A stretch of DNA of 64,000 nucleotides from Siphonodentalium dalli (Eukaryota > Mollusca > Scaphopoda > Gadilida > Siphonodentaliidae): assembly GCA_032622095.1 (NCBI GenBank), contig CP136061.1:120540754-120604753 (forward strand). The letters run 5' to 3'. Position numbers and translations under genes: made by a program. Below are positions 1 to 10,500 of this stretch, one piece after another (the first letter of the stretch is position 1; each line of letters opens with the position of its first letter). The notes under the pieces were generated by a model. The model made no database searches, was not told where the DNA came from, and saw only the letters and a program-made list of their open reading frames with translations.

Positions 1-1436
1 ATCACTGGATAAATCGACGCTGAGACTGACTGTGTCACCGGGTGTAGGTGAGAGGCACTGGGCCTTGTTTCCGCGGATCTGGGATATGTATTAGCGTGCT
101 CGTTCGTTGCTGCTTGGTAGCCCATGATTGGTTGCGTCGCTTTATTATTGGAAAGCAAACACGAATAGTTATGAACCCCAGAAGACGAATCTTGTTGGAG
201 GTTGTTTATCCAATCTGATCTCTGTATAGGAACATACGGAATGGGTTTCAACAAATTGATCAATGCCGAATAATTTGATGTTCCACGTGTAGCTTGCGGT
301 GGTGTTGCCGAAGCGGACACGTTACCAGTTGCTTGACACGTGGAATCACTTCGATGGAGAATGGGCGTTTCATGGGCTCCCTCGTCATCAATTGTTGCAG
401 TGTCATACGCATGGTCTTTATTTCTGCTCCGACCAACTTCTTGTCGTCTGCTCTCTATCGCCGTTGACGCCACATAATTGTTAACAGAACGGTTCACGAT
501 TGGCGAAACAAAAGCAACTCTCGACCTCAGTGCCGAATGTATTTCAGGAAGCTGTTCTTTGATATTCTGCGTACATTTACGAATATTATCTGGAACAACG
601 TTTATTTTGCCATTCAAAACGCCAAACGTATTTATGTCATGTGAGACTTCAACACCACGCGCGCGCACAACATTGCGAATATCTCTATTCGGTTCTGGAA
701 CGTTGGTGTGTTGGTATTCGCATGGGAAAGCTCTGTCCACGTTTGTAGGCAATGCATGTTTGGCAGAATGATGATTCGTCTTTTGTATGTTGATGATATC
801 GGATGCATGGACGTCTTCACAAGATTTGACGACGTATGTCTCTGTATAATCCTTAATTATGTCGGCTATGTCATTTGCCTTACTGGTCGAAGGACTAACC
901 ACCACGACGTCATCTTTCTGTATATCCGCCATTTTGATGGAAGAATCACCACGGCTAGAATATGGATGATCAACAACTTGGCAACATTGCCCACGGACCG
1001 TTTGTTTATTTTCGTCACACTTCTGGCGAATTGTGTTATATTCTTCTAAGCCCGTTTTAATTTCATAAGAACGTCTGTTATGGTCTATCCCTCTGATAGG
1101 CAATATTGAAGTGTCAGCCTGGATACATCGAATAGCTATAGGTGTTAGCGTTTCTTCAACAGACGAAACATTCCTGTCTCGGTGTTCATGCACATTCGAT
1201 ATGTTCTTGGTTGTGTTCTCGTTCATGTTTTTGTGTGAGTACTGACATTTCGACGCCAAAGTCTGCTGGGAGAGGAACGCATCATTGGAGTTCGCACCTA
1301 CTGACCCTGTAATGTACATACCGAATATTACTGGTGTATCTACATGTACCGTAACGGTAAGTATCACATGTACGTACAACCCAGGCATCATTTCCGACGA
1401 CCAAAGACTTGTTATTATTTCTGTTTGTATATACAT
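1..1436 (-). CDS. Large partial exon/ORF of an unrecognised protein, running off the left edge
   Basis: Read on the minus strand, the frame whose codons begin at 1436, 1433 and so on has no stop down to base 1, about 478 codons, in AT-rich DNA where open frames rarely exceed 100 codons. An in-frame TAG lies just upstream (1439-1437), so an ATG at 1436 is the first possible start. A plausible splice acceptor (ATTACAG, minus strand, AG at 1308-1307) suggests the real exon may begin at 1306, which would remove the odd hydrophobic start. The product is hydrophilic and rich in Ser, Thr, Asn, Asp and His with scattered Cys, and shows no membrane segment in the main body. It looks largely disordered, as in a big nuclear or scaffold protein. 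No domain was recognised and no function is assigned. The C-terminal part lies outside the window. That it is coding is well supported; gene structure and start are not. Confidence 0.72.
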   Translation of the reverse strand, partial: MYIQTEIITSLWSSEMMPGLYVHVILTVTVHVDTPVIFGMYITGSVGANSNDAFLSQQTLASKCQYSHKNMNENTTKNISNVHEHRDRNVSSVEETLTPIAIRCIQADTSILPIRGIDHNRRSYEIKTGLEEYNTIRQKCDENKQTVRGQCCQVVDHPYSSRGDSSIKMADIQKDDVVVVSPSTSKANDIADIIKDYTETYVVKSCEDVHASDIINIQKTNHHSAKHALPTNVDRAFPCEYQHTNVPEPNRDIRNVVRARGVEVSHDINTFGVLNGKINVVPDNIRKCTQNIKEQLPEIHSALRSRVAFVSPIVNRSVNNYVASTAIESRRQEVGRSRNKDHAYDTATIDDEGAHETPILHRSDSTCQATGNVSASATPPQATRGTSNYSALINLLKPIPYVPIQRSDWINNLQQDSSSGVHNYSCLLSNNKATQPIMGYQAATNEHANTYPRSAETRPSASHLHPVTQSVSASIYPV

Positions 1437-1440
1437 CTAG

Positions 1441-2449
1441 GATTTAACGCACTTTAAGCCGATATGTCATACAATCACAATTATTAATACACACCTTTCG
1501 AATAATAAACTACTAATTTATGATAATAATTTTTTTTCGGACGGTCCAAAAACCTTTTTGCAGAATTGACTACTACATGTAGTCTGTTTGCCGTTCAAAC
1601 TTATTGCCGCTCGCAGTAAGGTTGTGTTTGCCGTTGTTATTTTGCACATTATTATGTTGTTATCAGGTAATAGCTTAGCCTCTGCAAGTTTTTCAAGATT
1701 CTCGTGTTGCACGGTGGCGAATGATTGCATTTCCACAAAGAGTATAGTAAAATATAGTATAGTAAAATAGTATATAGGCCACGTGGTGATTTAAGGACAC
1801 AAGCTCAGAGTCAACTCCAACATTTGGGGCTAAACAAACGATCTCCATGGAACCTATTAGTATATGAAGTATAAAACTACGGATATGGACAAACGACAAC
1901 TGGTAGAAAGAACACAAAGTCTATAGTGACATAGTACCCTATTCGTTAGTATTATCAGTATAGTATAATTCACAATCACCACGACTTGAGGCTTTATAAC
2001 ACGATGCCATCTAATCTGATATATGGGATATATGCAACAAGAATACCATAGTCAGAAATGGTAACGCCCTCAAGATCATAGTATTAGCCACATGTACAAT
2101 ATAACAACTTTAATGTGGTGATTGTGAAAAATCTGTATATAGGTAACGCCTATGTAGTTGATTATATCTGATATTTTTTTCTAATATCTTTTGAAATAGT
2201 GGTCTGAGTAGCGCATGAAATAGCATGCAGAATAATAAATGGCAAAAATTTGCAATCTTCGTAACATGGTTCAAGTACGAGCACGTTTCTAATCACATTT
2301 AGTATCCAATTACGCAAATGCCGAGTATGTTTTAATCACATTTAGTCCACCACCTCCTGCTACAGGGTCGGATATACTTGCCAATATACAGCCTAGGATG
2401 GCGTAATGCTGATATAAAAATGGCATCAGGTGATGCACTCCTGATATGA
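1441..2449. other. No gene recognised; short dispersed repeat
   Basis: AT-rich sequence with a short TATAGTAAAA microsatellite near 1741-1770. About 2036-2092 is similar to 6725-6780 (shared words include CATAGTCAGAAATGG), so it is a piece of a dispersed repeat. Nothing else is supported. Confidence 0.5.
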
Positions 2450-2945
2450 CCTCTCATAAGGATTAATTAAAATACATGTATGGTTCCATGAGTTTAAATT
2501 AAAATATGGTCACACACAGAGAGGGTTAATTGACATATGGTCCGATGAGGGTAAATTAAAATATGGTCACATAACAGTTAAATAAAATATTGTCCCATGA
2601 GGGTTAATTAATATATCGTCCAATGAGGGTTAATAAAAAATATGGTCCCATGATGGTCAACACAAATATGGACCCATTGGGGTGTAATTGAAATATGGTC
2701 CCAATAAGATCAATTAAAATATGGTAACATGACTTATTAAAGAATAAATGTATGGTCCCATTATGAGGGTTAATTCAAATTAAAATATGGTGTCATCAGT
2801 GATGATTAAAATACGGTCTCACTGGGGCGAAATACAATATAGTCCCATGAAGGTCAATTAAAATATGGTCCAATGAGGAATAATTATAATATGCCCCTCC
2901 CCATGAGGATCAATTAAAACATTGTCACACGAAGTGGGGTAATTT
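2450..2945. repeat. Degenerate minisatellite, unit about 30 bp
   Basis: About 16 imperfect tandem units share the core words ATATGGTCCCATGAGG and GTTAATTAAAAT. Units vary from roughly 25 to 40 bp with frequent substitutions, so the array is old. It has no coding potential and no terminal structure. Confidence 0.85.
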
Positions 2946-4715
2946 CTGAACATTCTTCAATTCATATAGCATACTGATATATCCTCGGTACACATAAATA
3001 AAAATGATGTTTAGAATTAGGCCTCACTGTATGTTAAACAACCAATGTGAAGGGTTAGTGTTGGAACTTTTCTTCATAGTTCCGATATATTCCGCATACA
3101 AAGATATTAAAAGTCAATATTTACAAACAGGACGAAGGAGTAACGTGGGAATTGGTTAATAATTATCATCCCAATTCATTTAGAATATAACATGCCGATA
3201 TTTGTCGAGTATAACTAAATGAAAAAATTCACTAAACGATATTAAATGACATGTTAAACACCGATATTAACAAACACCTCGTAGGATTCATGTTCGAATT
3301 AAATTTCTTATACAATCGTCAAATCCCCGTGCAGTATAATAGTAGATAGCATTCCGATTTAAGTCACGTGAAAATAAACGAAAGATGTTCAAATAACAAT
3401 GCAACAAAGCAGGTTAAAGCACAATAGAAACACATAACGCGCAGCGCGCTAATGGTTAACGCGCGAATTCCCGTTAGAATTAATCGCCTTGAACTTCTTG
3501 GCATACGAATAACAAACCATGGGCGAATCAAGCATGTCTCGAGAGACGCCCGCTGCATGAAATAATAATGTAAACGACAATAAACGAAATTGAAATGTCC
3601 AACTACATGTTTTACCGGACTCAGCCCCGGGTCGCAATACAACTTTTAAAGCGTCCCAAAAATCCAAATTTCTATAAATAGAACCCCCATGCGCCCATAG
3701 ATTACCAAGAAACTGTGGCTGATAATACACACAGAGGGCGAAATTATCCACGGAATATTTCCTTATTATTCTGAGTATTTGTATGAGGTGCAGAAAGCGT
3801 AAGGAATGTAATTCCGTGAGTCAAATAAGACAGGGCATTTTAAAGGCATTTGGCGGTGTCCAAATTATGCTCGATTGTGTTACATCGCGAGTAGTAAGGT
3901 ATGGTTTCTGACATTCTTATTCGACCAGTACCAGTCTCAGCGTGTAGAATCTAGGTCACATGGTCAATGACGCCAGTAACCTTGTCCTTGGTTGAAAGAG
4001 GCCTGTCTATGTACCCGTGCAAATCAATGGGCGTATTAATTTAGGGAATGATCCAGGGTTTATTTGGGGACACCCCTATAATATCATTTGACATGACATG
4101 CCTAAAGCATATTCCGAAGGGCATAGACCTGACTTGGGGAGGGTCCCGAGAGCAGGTGTCCCCCTCCCGTGGAACGGGGGTTCAGGGGTATCCCCGAGAA
4201 AATTCAAAAAATTCAATGACCTGAGAGTGATTCTGTAGCTATCTGGTGCCCTAATTTCATGTGTTATAAGCCCTGTATTAGGTCAGTTTTCCCAGATTAA
4301 TTTATGAATTTGGGCCCAAATGAAACCTAGGGATTCAACAACCGGTCACACTGTCTGAGTGTCTGCGAGATATTGCACTAAAACAGCATGAAACAGTCTG
4401 TGATTACACCCGACAAGTTAATTGTTCTCCATTTTGCGTTTGTGAAAATGACTTTAAGGGCCAAAAGCTGTGAGCCGATGAACTGACTTTGTCATAATAA
4501 TTCCCGCGGTTGGGGCGTGTGATAGAGTTGTTCCTCTTTACCCGATCCGTCGGAATGAAATAAGATAAAATAGCATCTTCCTGCATGCGGTCTTTATGCA
4601 TCGAGGGGCAAAGTTGCAAACTCAGACACAACATGAAAGACTATTATAGTGGACAGGAAATTGCTAAATACCTTGATTATGCGAATAATTGTTAAAAGTT
4701 TACAATCCTAAGAGA
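2946..4715. other. No gene recognised
   Basis: Unique-looking AT-rich DNA. The segment around 3600-3710, with TTTCTATAAATAGA, resembles 8110-8200, so both may be fragments of one dispersed repeat. Short open frames on the minus strand (3364-3751) overlap one another in different frames and look like chance. Confidence 0.4.
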
Positions 4716-4745
4716 TTAACCCTTTACCCAACAGAAGGGCCCTGT

Positions 4746-4814
4746 GCCAATGCATTCTCTTATATATGCGAGTCGACCATAGGTCGCCTCGCATATATAA
4801 GAGAATGCATTGGC
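4746..4814. repeat. 69-bp hairpin module, copy 1
   Basis: Two 33-base arms, starting GCCAATGCATTCTC, pair across a 3-nt loop with a single mismatch. The same module occurs at 4847-4915 (reverse orientation), 6242-6310, 6533-6601 and, diverged, at 21441-21506. As RNA or single-stranded DNA it would form a very stable stem. Confidence 0.9.
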
Positions 4815-4846
4815 TTAACACAGTGTTAAAAAAAGATTTTGTTTAG

Positions 4847-4915
4847 GCCAATGCATTCTCTTATATATGCGAGGCGACCTATGGTCGACTCGCATATATA
4901 AGAGAATGCATTGGC
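4847..4915. repeat. 69-bp hairpin module, copy 2 (inverted relative to copy 1)
   Basis: This is the exact reverse complement of copy 1 in the parts I compared, separated from it by a 32-bp spacer. The pair forms a palindrome of palindromes inside the TTAA element. Confidence 0.9.
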
Positions 4916-5058
4916 ACGGGGCATAACTGTAACTATCACAATGTGGTCAAGGAGCCGGTTCCAATGATATCCATATTTGTATGGTTCTATTGAGACAGAC
5001 CGAAGATATTTTAGGCTGTTGAAGCTTTATTTGGCCGGTTTGTTGGGTAAAGGGTTAA

Positions 5059-6190
5059 TACAAATAAGGTGGTGGTGGTTTTGATCCTATCCTACTACAT
5101 AGGTATTTAAATATACGAAGTGAATATGATATCCTCCAGTATATAAGTGTTCACGTTTGTGTATTGTTAATAACAATTGTATCAAGACGGGAACTGACCA
5201 CCAAGAAGCATTCATCACCCCCCCCCCCCCAAAAAACAACTAACACACCCATAATAGGTACTCCTAATAACGTCCACTGACAATATAAACAAAACCCCAC
5301 AACCTAGAGGCCGCTTCGTCTTTTGACTCCAGTGAAAATCATCTTTGGTCGTGAGGTTCTGGACAGAAGTAGAACAAGTATCAACTGAAGTTGAGTTACA
5401 CACAACGATAATAAACGAGCTACCCCAAGCCTATTCAGGGCTGATAATTTAATATATATAGTTCAGAATTCTCCACACACCCAAAAAATGGGGAGTTTCA
5501 TTCATCACGAAACAAATACCCCATAGAAAGAACCAAACCCCCTGTCGTTCGAGCATTTAGTCCCCCGGTTGAAAATGCCCCCGTACGCATTTAGGACTCG
5601 AGGAGTCTAATTCGTTGAGGGATCTTATTCATCACGAAGTAAATACCCATATAGAATACAAACTCTTTGTCGGTCGAACATATTCCCACACCATACACAT
5701 TTAAAGTCCAGGGAGACTTCTTCATTACAAAAAAGTGAGAGACCCCAACTTAGAATATACACATTGCTTGTCGTGCAGACATGTCTTTTGGGAATGGAAG
5801 ACATGCCACTTGTAATCATTTAAGGAATTGTATTTCCGGTGATATTTAGTATGGATGACAGTTATAGTAAAACACATAATAAAATGAATAATTTCAATTA
5901 TCGAACTTACCAACAGGGTTTTTCCCATATGATGTTTCCTTGTCTCTCTCTGGAGATTTCAATAAAATCTCAACGTCAGTTGAGTTCACGATTGTCTTCG
6001 TTACGGAGCAAATACCATTCAACGCATGCTTCCTAGATGTGGATTGGAGATCCCAAGGCGAGTCCATCAAGTTTTCCGATTCTTGTGTCACAGGCGAATC
6101 ACACCATTCGTCCAGGAGATTGACAATGTTTTGCATCGAAACAAAGTCCTCCATGTTCTCTTATTGATACTGAAACTGAAAGTAATGATT
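5059..6190. other. No gene recognised
   Basis: AT-rich DNA with a C-run at about 5218-5230. The segments 5495-5590 and 5625-5700 share a loosely repeated phrase (TTCATCACGAA, AATACCC), perhaps an old tandem duplication. No supported coding or RNA feature. Confidence 0.4.
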
Positions 6191-6652
6191 TGTGACCCGC
6201 CATATCAAATCCAGTCGTAAGTCGGGATTTGTTTACCCTGTGCCAATGCATTCTCTTATATATGCGAGTCGACCATAGGTCGCCTCGCATATATAAGAGA
6301 ATGCATTGGCCTAACATTTTTTTTATCATTTTTTTAAAATAAATGTTTCTTACAATTTTTAGGACATAAAATAAAAAAAAACATCCATTACCCTGCAGGG
6401 AGCCCCACACATATATAGAATCATATAGAAGAGTGTCGTCTGCTCATGTTTGTCTGGGGCTCTGTATTGGTGAAATTATAAAATTGTTAAAGAATACAAG
6501 ACAAGATTATTAAAATTGTAAAAAATTGTTAGGCCAATGCATTCTCTTATATATGCGAGGCGACCTATGGTCGACTCGCATATATAAGAGAATGCATTGG
6601 CACAGGGTAAAAAAATCCCGACTTACGACTGGATTTGATATGGCGGGTCACA
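6191..6652. mobile_element. Foldback MITE ending in the 69-bp hairpin modules
   Basis: Inverted arms of about 120 bp (6191-6310 and 6533-6652) begin TGTGACCCGCCATATC and end with the 69-bp hairpin, surrounding a 222-bp unique centre. The outer termini differ completely from those of the TTAA element at 4720 although the hairpins are the same. The target duplication is not clear; short T-rich flanks are seen on both sides. There is no transposase. Confidence 0.75.
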
Positions 6653-7224
6653 TTTATTTAGCTGTAATGGAAGCGGAACAGCTATGCGTCCCGTTTAACA
6701 AAACAAAGCCTCGGACACTTGTATACAAGAAAACCATAGTCAGAAATGGTAACGCCACCAAGATCGTATTATTAGCCATAAATATAAATCATAATATAAA
6801 ATATATTGGTTACATGAATGGACCGCCTCAGAATTCCGTTAAGATAAGTAATTCTTCAAATTATTACAATGAACTACGGCTTATAAATTACTGCAGGTTT
6901 CTCATTCGCCACACCAGAATGCTTCTAAATGCGGATCAAAGCTAAGAGTGCGTGGCACAGCCATTGTTCATAGACATTTTACAGATAGCGAGAATGATGC
7001 ATGCTGGGAACGAAAGCATCCACAGCAAAGCCATGTGCTTACGGGGGCATGCGTTTATTATAGGGGATTTATGGTGGGCCTATAAAACTAATTATAACTT
7101 TGTTATCTGTCATAGTTTATGCGTGAAATTTTAAACATATATACCTGGACATCTACCCCTTCCAGAATGTTGAAAAACATTTTCAGTTGCTCATCGTATT
7201 TTTATAGACGAAATAGTCCGAAAT
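6653..7224. other. No gene recognised
   Basis: Contains a copy (about 6725-6780) of the short repeat seen at 2036-2092. A 139-codon open frame starting at 6526 runs through a hairpin module and into this stretch; it has no recognisable product and is treated as chance. Confidence 0.4.
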
Positions 7225-7935
7225 TCCAGAAAATTGCGCTAACTGCTCAATGTTTTAATGTGTTACAAAACGTCTGATAAAAATAGTTCTATCGGGAATA
7301 TTCACACCATTTTTTTTCAGAGAACATAGTGTAAATATAGTCCTATCGGGATATCGTAAAGGAGATTAATTAAACCCCTCAGACTGCCGAAACTGACGAC
7401 ATTAAATTCGCTTTTTCGTGTCCCGCGGAAATGAAACTTGTCTGTCCATTGATGACGTTATTTATTTGACATAGTATTTTTTTCTTCTGTTGTATTTGAA
7501 CACTTGTTGCACGCGCAGGCTGCACGATCATAATAACTTCAACCGATAAGCGCCGACTGATACCCGCGCAACAGTTTGTCTCAAATAAATTGTTATCAAA
7601 ACGCAGGTTTATGGCCGCGGACATAAGCCGATTAAGTGTAATGTAATTTATCCATGAATTTGACTGAAAAATTGTGATTCTATCACCATTAGCCACGAAA
7701 ATGGGACCTCTAAACAGGCAAGTTTGATTTTCGGCGGACACGAACAAGCGAATTTATTGTCGGCAGTTTCGGCAGTCTGAGGGTTAATTAATCCCGAATT
7801 AAACGGAACTACTTTACGATAGTCCGATAGGACTATGTTTACTCTATGCATGTTCCCGATAGAACTCTTTTTATCAGACGTTGTGTAACACCTTAAAACA
7901 TTGAGCAGTTATAGCGCAAACCGAAATGTGTTGTC
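7225..7935. mobile_element. Foldback element with internal TTAATTAA-flanked termini
   Basis: Imperfect inverted arms, about 7225-7445 and 7695-7935, share long stretches such as CTGCTCAATGTTTTAA and CAGACTGCCGAAACTG. Within the arms, CCC(C)TCAGACTGCCG termini at about 7375 and 7783 abut TTAATTAA on both sides (7366-7373 and 7784-7791). The centre therefore looks like a second TTAA-specific element, and the outer arms may be its inverted flanks or a larger parent foldback. No transposase frame was found. Confidence 0.7.
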
Positions 7936-9452
7936 TTGCAAGATATCCCACCGCTTTAGCTAAATTTACCTTCCTACAATATCCATAAAGAGGATCATAT
8001 ATTATATACCCACGGTTTTAATTATAGAATATAAAATATATTGGTTTCGCGAATGACCAACTCAGAATTCCGTTAAAATAACAATAACAACCAGCACCTA
8101 TAACGAACCGTTTTACTGGACTTGGGCTACTGGTCGCGTAGTTCCGACTTTTAAATAAACGGAATTTCCAACTCTATAAATAAAAGCCCCACAATGCATT
8201 CGCCCTGTCCACCACGCAATATCAAAATCTCAGCAGCTAGATACACCACAGGTGGCGTAATAAATGCTCTTTATTATTTCCATATCAGGAATACAGTAAC
8301 AAACAAGACAGCAGTAAAATAAATGGGGACAAAAAGTTAGTGTAATCATGTATGAAATTTCCAACTGTTAAAATTCTTTATAACAGTTGTGACTCCCACC
8401 CCCTCAAAATACCTCCATCATTCGATCCCCGTCCCCATCATAATGGGGACAATAATTACTAGTTGGGATACCAGGCAATGGTAACCATGTATTTTAACCT
8501 TTATGTTGTAGTGTAATAATGTATGAAATTTCCAACTACATGTGCATTAACTTTTTTTTACAAAAGTTGTGAATCATACACACTCAAAATCTAACTTCCA
8601 CCCCCACCCCACTACACTGTCCCTTCCACTTAAAAACATTCTGGAGATCAAGTTGGCCACAGGTGTTCAGTTATTTTATACCATGACTCCCTATTGTACT
8701 GTGTACAAACATGCTATATAATATATTTGTGCTGTACACCCTACTGTGTGTGAACAGGAGTCCGACCGTGGGTAACACGTTTCTACTGTGGGTAACACGT
8801 TTTAATGGCATTTCAATGGTTAAAGTTTATACCCATAGTAGAACTACATCCGAGTTGACCTTTCATTAACCTTCCATGACCTCGATCAAAATCACTCTAT
8901 TTTTAAAATGTAGCGCCTCGCGATGAAAACAATTTGATACTTTCGATTCAATTGAATATTATACTCACTAATGCGATAAAAACGAACAGTTATTTCCGTG
9001 GAAATCACATCCAGATCAACAAATTGAACATATATTTCAAGAAATAGACGTAAAAAACTCGAACAACAAACGGTGGATTTCAAAATGACTTTCGTGGTTT
9101 CCTGTTCACTGTACGGCGGAGAAAAAAAAGTTCCCGCAATGTGTTATATTTATATTCATTAAATTCGTATTCCCATATATATATTCATGTTGTTTATTTA
9201 TGGCGGTTTCATCATGATTACAGTTTATTGTGAATTGGCTACAATGATACCATATTCGTACAATTGAATGTTGACCTAATTCAATGTATCAATACGCCTG
9301 ATCAGCTGTGATAGTGTACGTCGATGTACGGCCAAGTGTGGGGAACACAACGGGGATGATTGTGAATGGTGCGACAGAATCATCTTAATTTAAGTGGGTT
9401 TATTTCGATTTCATAGCAGTTGTTGCTCCTGTACCGGTCATGGTATAAACAA
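7936..9452. other. No gene recognised
   Basis: Includes a TATAAATA-bearing segment (8110-8280) related to 3600-3710 and 10495-10560, a GTGGGTAACACGTTT direct repeat near 8769-8801, and otherwise AT-rich unique DNA. Confidence 0.4.
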
Positions 9453-9594
9453 AATACACACGTAGTGTTTCTGAATACCAAATTTACACCACTCGTGGGA
9501 TTGATGATTTACCACACTCGCTAAAGCTCGTGTGGTAAACCATCAATCCCACTCGTGGTGTAAATTTGGTATTCAGAAACACTACGTGTGTATT
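9453..9594. repeat. 142-bp near-perfect palindrome
   Basis: The arm beginning AATACACACGTAGTG is repeated in inverted orientation, ending CTACGTGTGTATT at 9594. The arms are about 64 bases with a short A/G-rich centre near 9518-9529 and only a few mismatches. It is probably a palindromic MITE, but no target duplication is evident. Confidence 0.85.
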
Positions 9595-10009
9595 CTATAT
9601 ATACCCCACGTGTCTTGGACTGTTGCCAAATTCACAGTGCTCCATTAGAGGGCCTGCTTGGACTGTTGCCAAATTCACAATGTTAACTGCAGAGAGGTTG
9701 TATGTTATTGGAGACGTTCTAATATGACAATAGGCTGGCCTAATTAACGAACCATGCACAGCTAAATACACACAAGCAACTTTTAATCTTCAAATAGATA
9801 CAATTGTCGGCCTCCAAAATTCAATATACTTTCTTATATACAAACAAACATTGAACTCATACCATTGTTTCACTTAACCAAAATAGCGAATTTCCCCAAA
9901 AGAACGCATATAGACTGCGCATGCAGAAAATAAAAGATGGCCGTTACTACAAAAAAAACAGACATGCGCACTCCAATTAAAATTACCCATAATTCAGTTC
10001 ACTACACCA
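9595..10009. other. No gene recognised; short direct repeat
   Basis: The phrase CTTGGACTGTTGCCAAATTC occurs twice, about 46 bp apart (near 9610 and 9657). Nothing else is supported. Confidence 0.5.
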
Positions 10010-10500
10010 GGGGGCTCCCAACAGGTTATACAATGTTTTCAGGCTATCAGATTATTTATATTTTCGACTTTAAGTTTACAATTTGAGCCTGTCCTCACTC
10101 TATCGATACGATTTATCATAAACATATTATACACCAGTGGCGTTAACTTTACAACTTCGGCATCTACGTGATTATATCGGTACGATTCAGTAAGGTACAA
10201 ACAATCTCCATAAAATACAGAAGGGGCTCCCAATAGGTTATTCCCATTTATTATGGGCTCCCAATAGGTTATACAATATTTTCAGGCTATCAGATTATTT
10301 ATATTTTCAACAACATATTATTACACCGGTGACTTTAAGTTTACAATTTGAGCCTGTCCTGACTCTATCGATAGGATTTATCATATTTTCATAAACGTAT
10401 TATACACCGCTGGCGTTAACTTTACAATTTCGGCATCTACGTGATTATATCGGTACGATTGAGTAAGGTACAAACAATCTCCAAGAATACATTCGCCCTG
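10010..10500. repeat. Direct tandem duplication, unit about 210-245 bp
   Basis: The segment about 10010-10220 recurs at 10255-10495 with small indels. Shared words include GGCTATCAGATTATTTATAT and GGCATCTACGTGATTATATC. The similarity of the two short minus-strand open frames here is a by-product of the duplication. Confidence 0.8.

Larger units (their letters stand above)
4720..5054. mobile_element. piggyBac-type MITE with TTAA target duplication
   Basis: A 335-bp element is bounded by perfect 14-bp terminal inverted repeats, CCCTTTACCCAACA at 4720 and its complement ending at 5054. Both ends are flanked by TTAA (4716-4719 and 5055-5058). TTAA duplication with termini beginning CCC is the hallmark of piggyBac-superfamily elements. 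It has no transposase and is therefore non-autonomous. The left half contains two 69-bp hairpins in opposite orientation. Confidence 0.85.

Noticed and set aside
1518-1730. Possible upstream exon (71 codons, minus strand) for the left-edge gene
   Set aside because: The reading looks protein-like but there is no good donor, and it overlaps an equally long frame on the other strand.
6526-6945. 139-codon plus-strand frame
   Set aside because: Starts inside a hairpin module and passes through the end of a MITE into unrelated DNA.
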